Source: Dermatemys mawii (taxonomy: Eukaryota > Chordata > Testudines > Dermatemydidae). Taken from it: a stretch of DNA of 64,000 nucleotides. The stretch lies in NCBI GenBank assembly GCA_007922305.1, contig ML677386.1:10955830-11019829 (forward strand), read 5' to 3'. Position 1 is the stretch's first letter. Each line of letters starts with the position of its first letter. Made by a program: the position numbers and the translations under genes. Below, in pieces: positions 63,204 to 64,000 of the stretch. The notes under the pieces are model-generated. The model did not search any database. It worked only from the letters and a program-made list of their open reading frames with translations, and was not told the DNA's origin.

Positions 63204-64000
63204 CTAAAATAATATAAAAGCTACTTAACTTTGGAGAATTTTCAAACAGATAATTCATCTGAATGAGGACTGTAAAAAGTATTTTAAATCAGCAAATTTT
63301 AATTAGAGTAAGATGCTAAAAATGCTTTGCTTACCACAGCTGCAACTTTGTGTTCCTCAGGTGCACTGAATTTCTACTTTTGCACAGTTAAACATACTTT
63401 TACCTTCGCTCAAAATTGTATTTGTAAATTTGTTACTTTATTTTTTCAAACCAATCCAGATAACTGAATATGGTTCACTCTTTGCTGCCAGCAAGTGGGG
63501 AATAAGAACTGTTCTCAGTGATGTCATACTCTTGTATAACAGCTTGCCACTTCAAATCATCCAGCTGAGTTTTTTCCAAAGCAACAGTGACTAAAACCAG
63601 AATCAATCAAACTTCTTAGCTTCAAGCCAAAAGGCCTATCAGTTATGCACTGAGTGCTCACATCTCCTTCACCTCCAGAGGAAGGAGGCAATATGAAGAT
63701 TAAGAGACGGAGAGCACTATAAGCCTATTCTCCCCACTAGTCTTTGCAAAAGACAGATCATGTCAACCGTTTTTGTTTTGCAGCTTTCTTCAGTACTGTT
63801 CCTCTACTACTCATGCCTTCTGTCCACTTTTATTTTCCTTTTACTATCCTATCAGCTTCTGTGTTTTGTTGAACACAGAGAGGGAGATGTAGGCCCTATG
63901 AAGTAGAGGTAAGAAGCGGTTTTCCTTTCATCAAACTACTCTTAATTGGAAAATCTAAGCCAGTAGGATCTTCTTAAAAAAAAAAAATAAAAAAAAAATA
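63204..64000 (-). other. ARID4B intron, partial (5' side)
   Basis: Sequence upstream of the first exon in the window. No exon is recognised; the last 25 bases are A-rich. The 5' coding exons should lie beyond base 64000. Confidence 0.75.

Overview
The window is vertebrate nuclear DNA and is best read as an internal segment of one large intron-rich gene on the minus strand. Thirteen coding exons with GT-AG boundaries and mutually compatible reading phases spell a continuous stretch of ARID4B (AT-rich interaction domain 4B, also called RBP1L1/SAP180), a chromatin-binding subunit of SIN3-HDAC corepressor complexes. The exons total 1673 coding bases, about 558 codons, roughly residues 62-619 of a protein that is about 1300 residues long in mammals. 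The first coding exons lie beyond base 64000 and the last ones lie below base 1. No promoter, first exon, terminal exon or second host gene is visible.

From the 5' to the 3' end of the gene (high to low coordinates): 63203-55427 encode the N-terminal Tudor region; 50920-50829 a conserved linker; 45121-31915 the acidic serine-rich stretch and the RBB1NT/PWWP-like region; 25231-18000 the ARID DNA-binding domain; 18000-15887 a charged linker; and 1325-1062 a poly-glutamate tract followed by the chromo-barrel (Tudor-knot) domain.

About 97% of the window is intron and is rich in decayed mobile elements. The mix suggests a turtle (Testudines): three DIRS-type tyrosine-recombinase retrotransposons (6.3-10.6 kb, 36.3-40.1 kb, 58.2-61.5 kb), many non-autonomous hAT elements (several with exact 8-bp target duplications), pogo/Tigger-like elements flanked by TA, Harbinger-like elements whose ends resemble 'gtgtagacataccc', palindromic elements, CR1/L2-like LINE pieces, MIR-like SINEs and one solo-LTR-like element. 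A crocodilian or other sauropsid cannot be excluded from sequence alone.

The most notable non-exonic structure is in the DIRS copies. All three lie in the same orientation as ARID4B. Two retain the inverted terminal repeats plus an internal complementary region that joins the two ends, as the DIRS circle model predicts. The third keeps only a gag-like segment and has been hit by two abutting hAT elements. I found no evidence for an entirely new biological system. The value of the window lies in the clean exon map and the layered transposon record.
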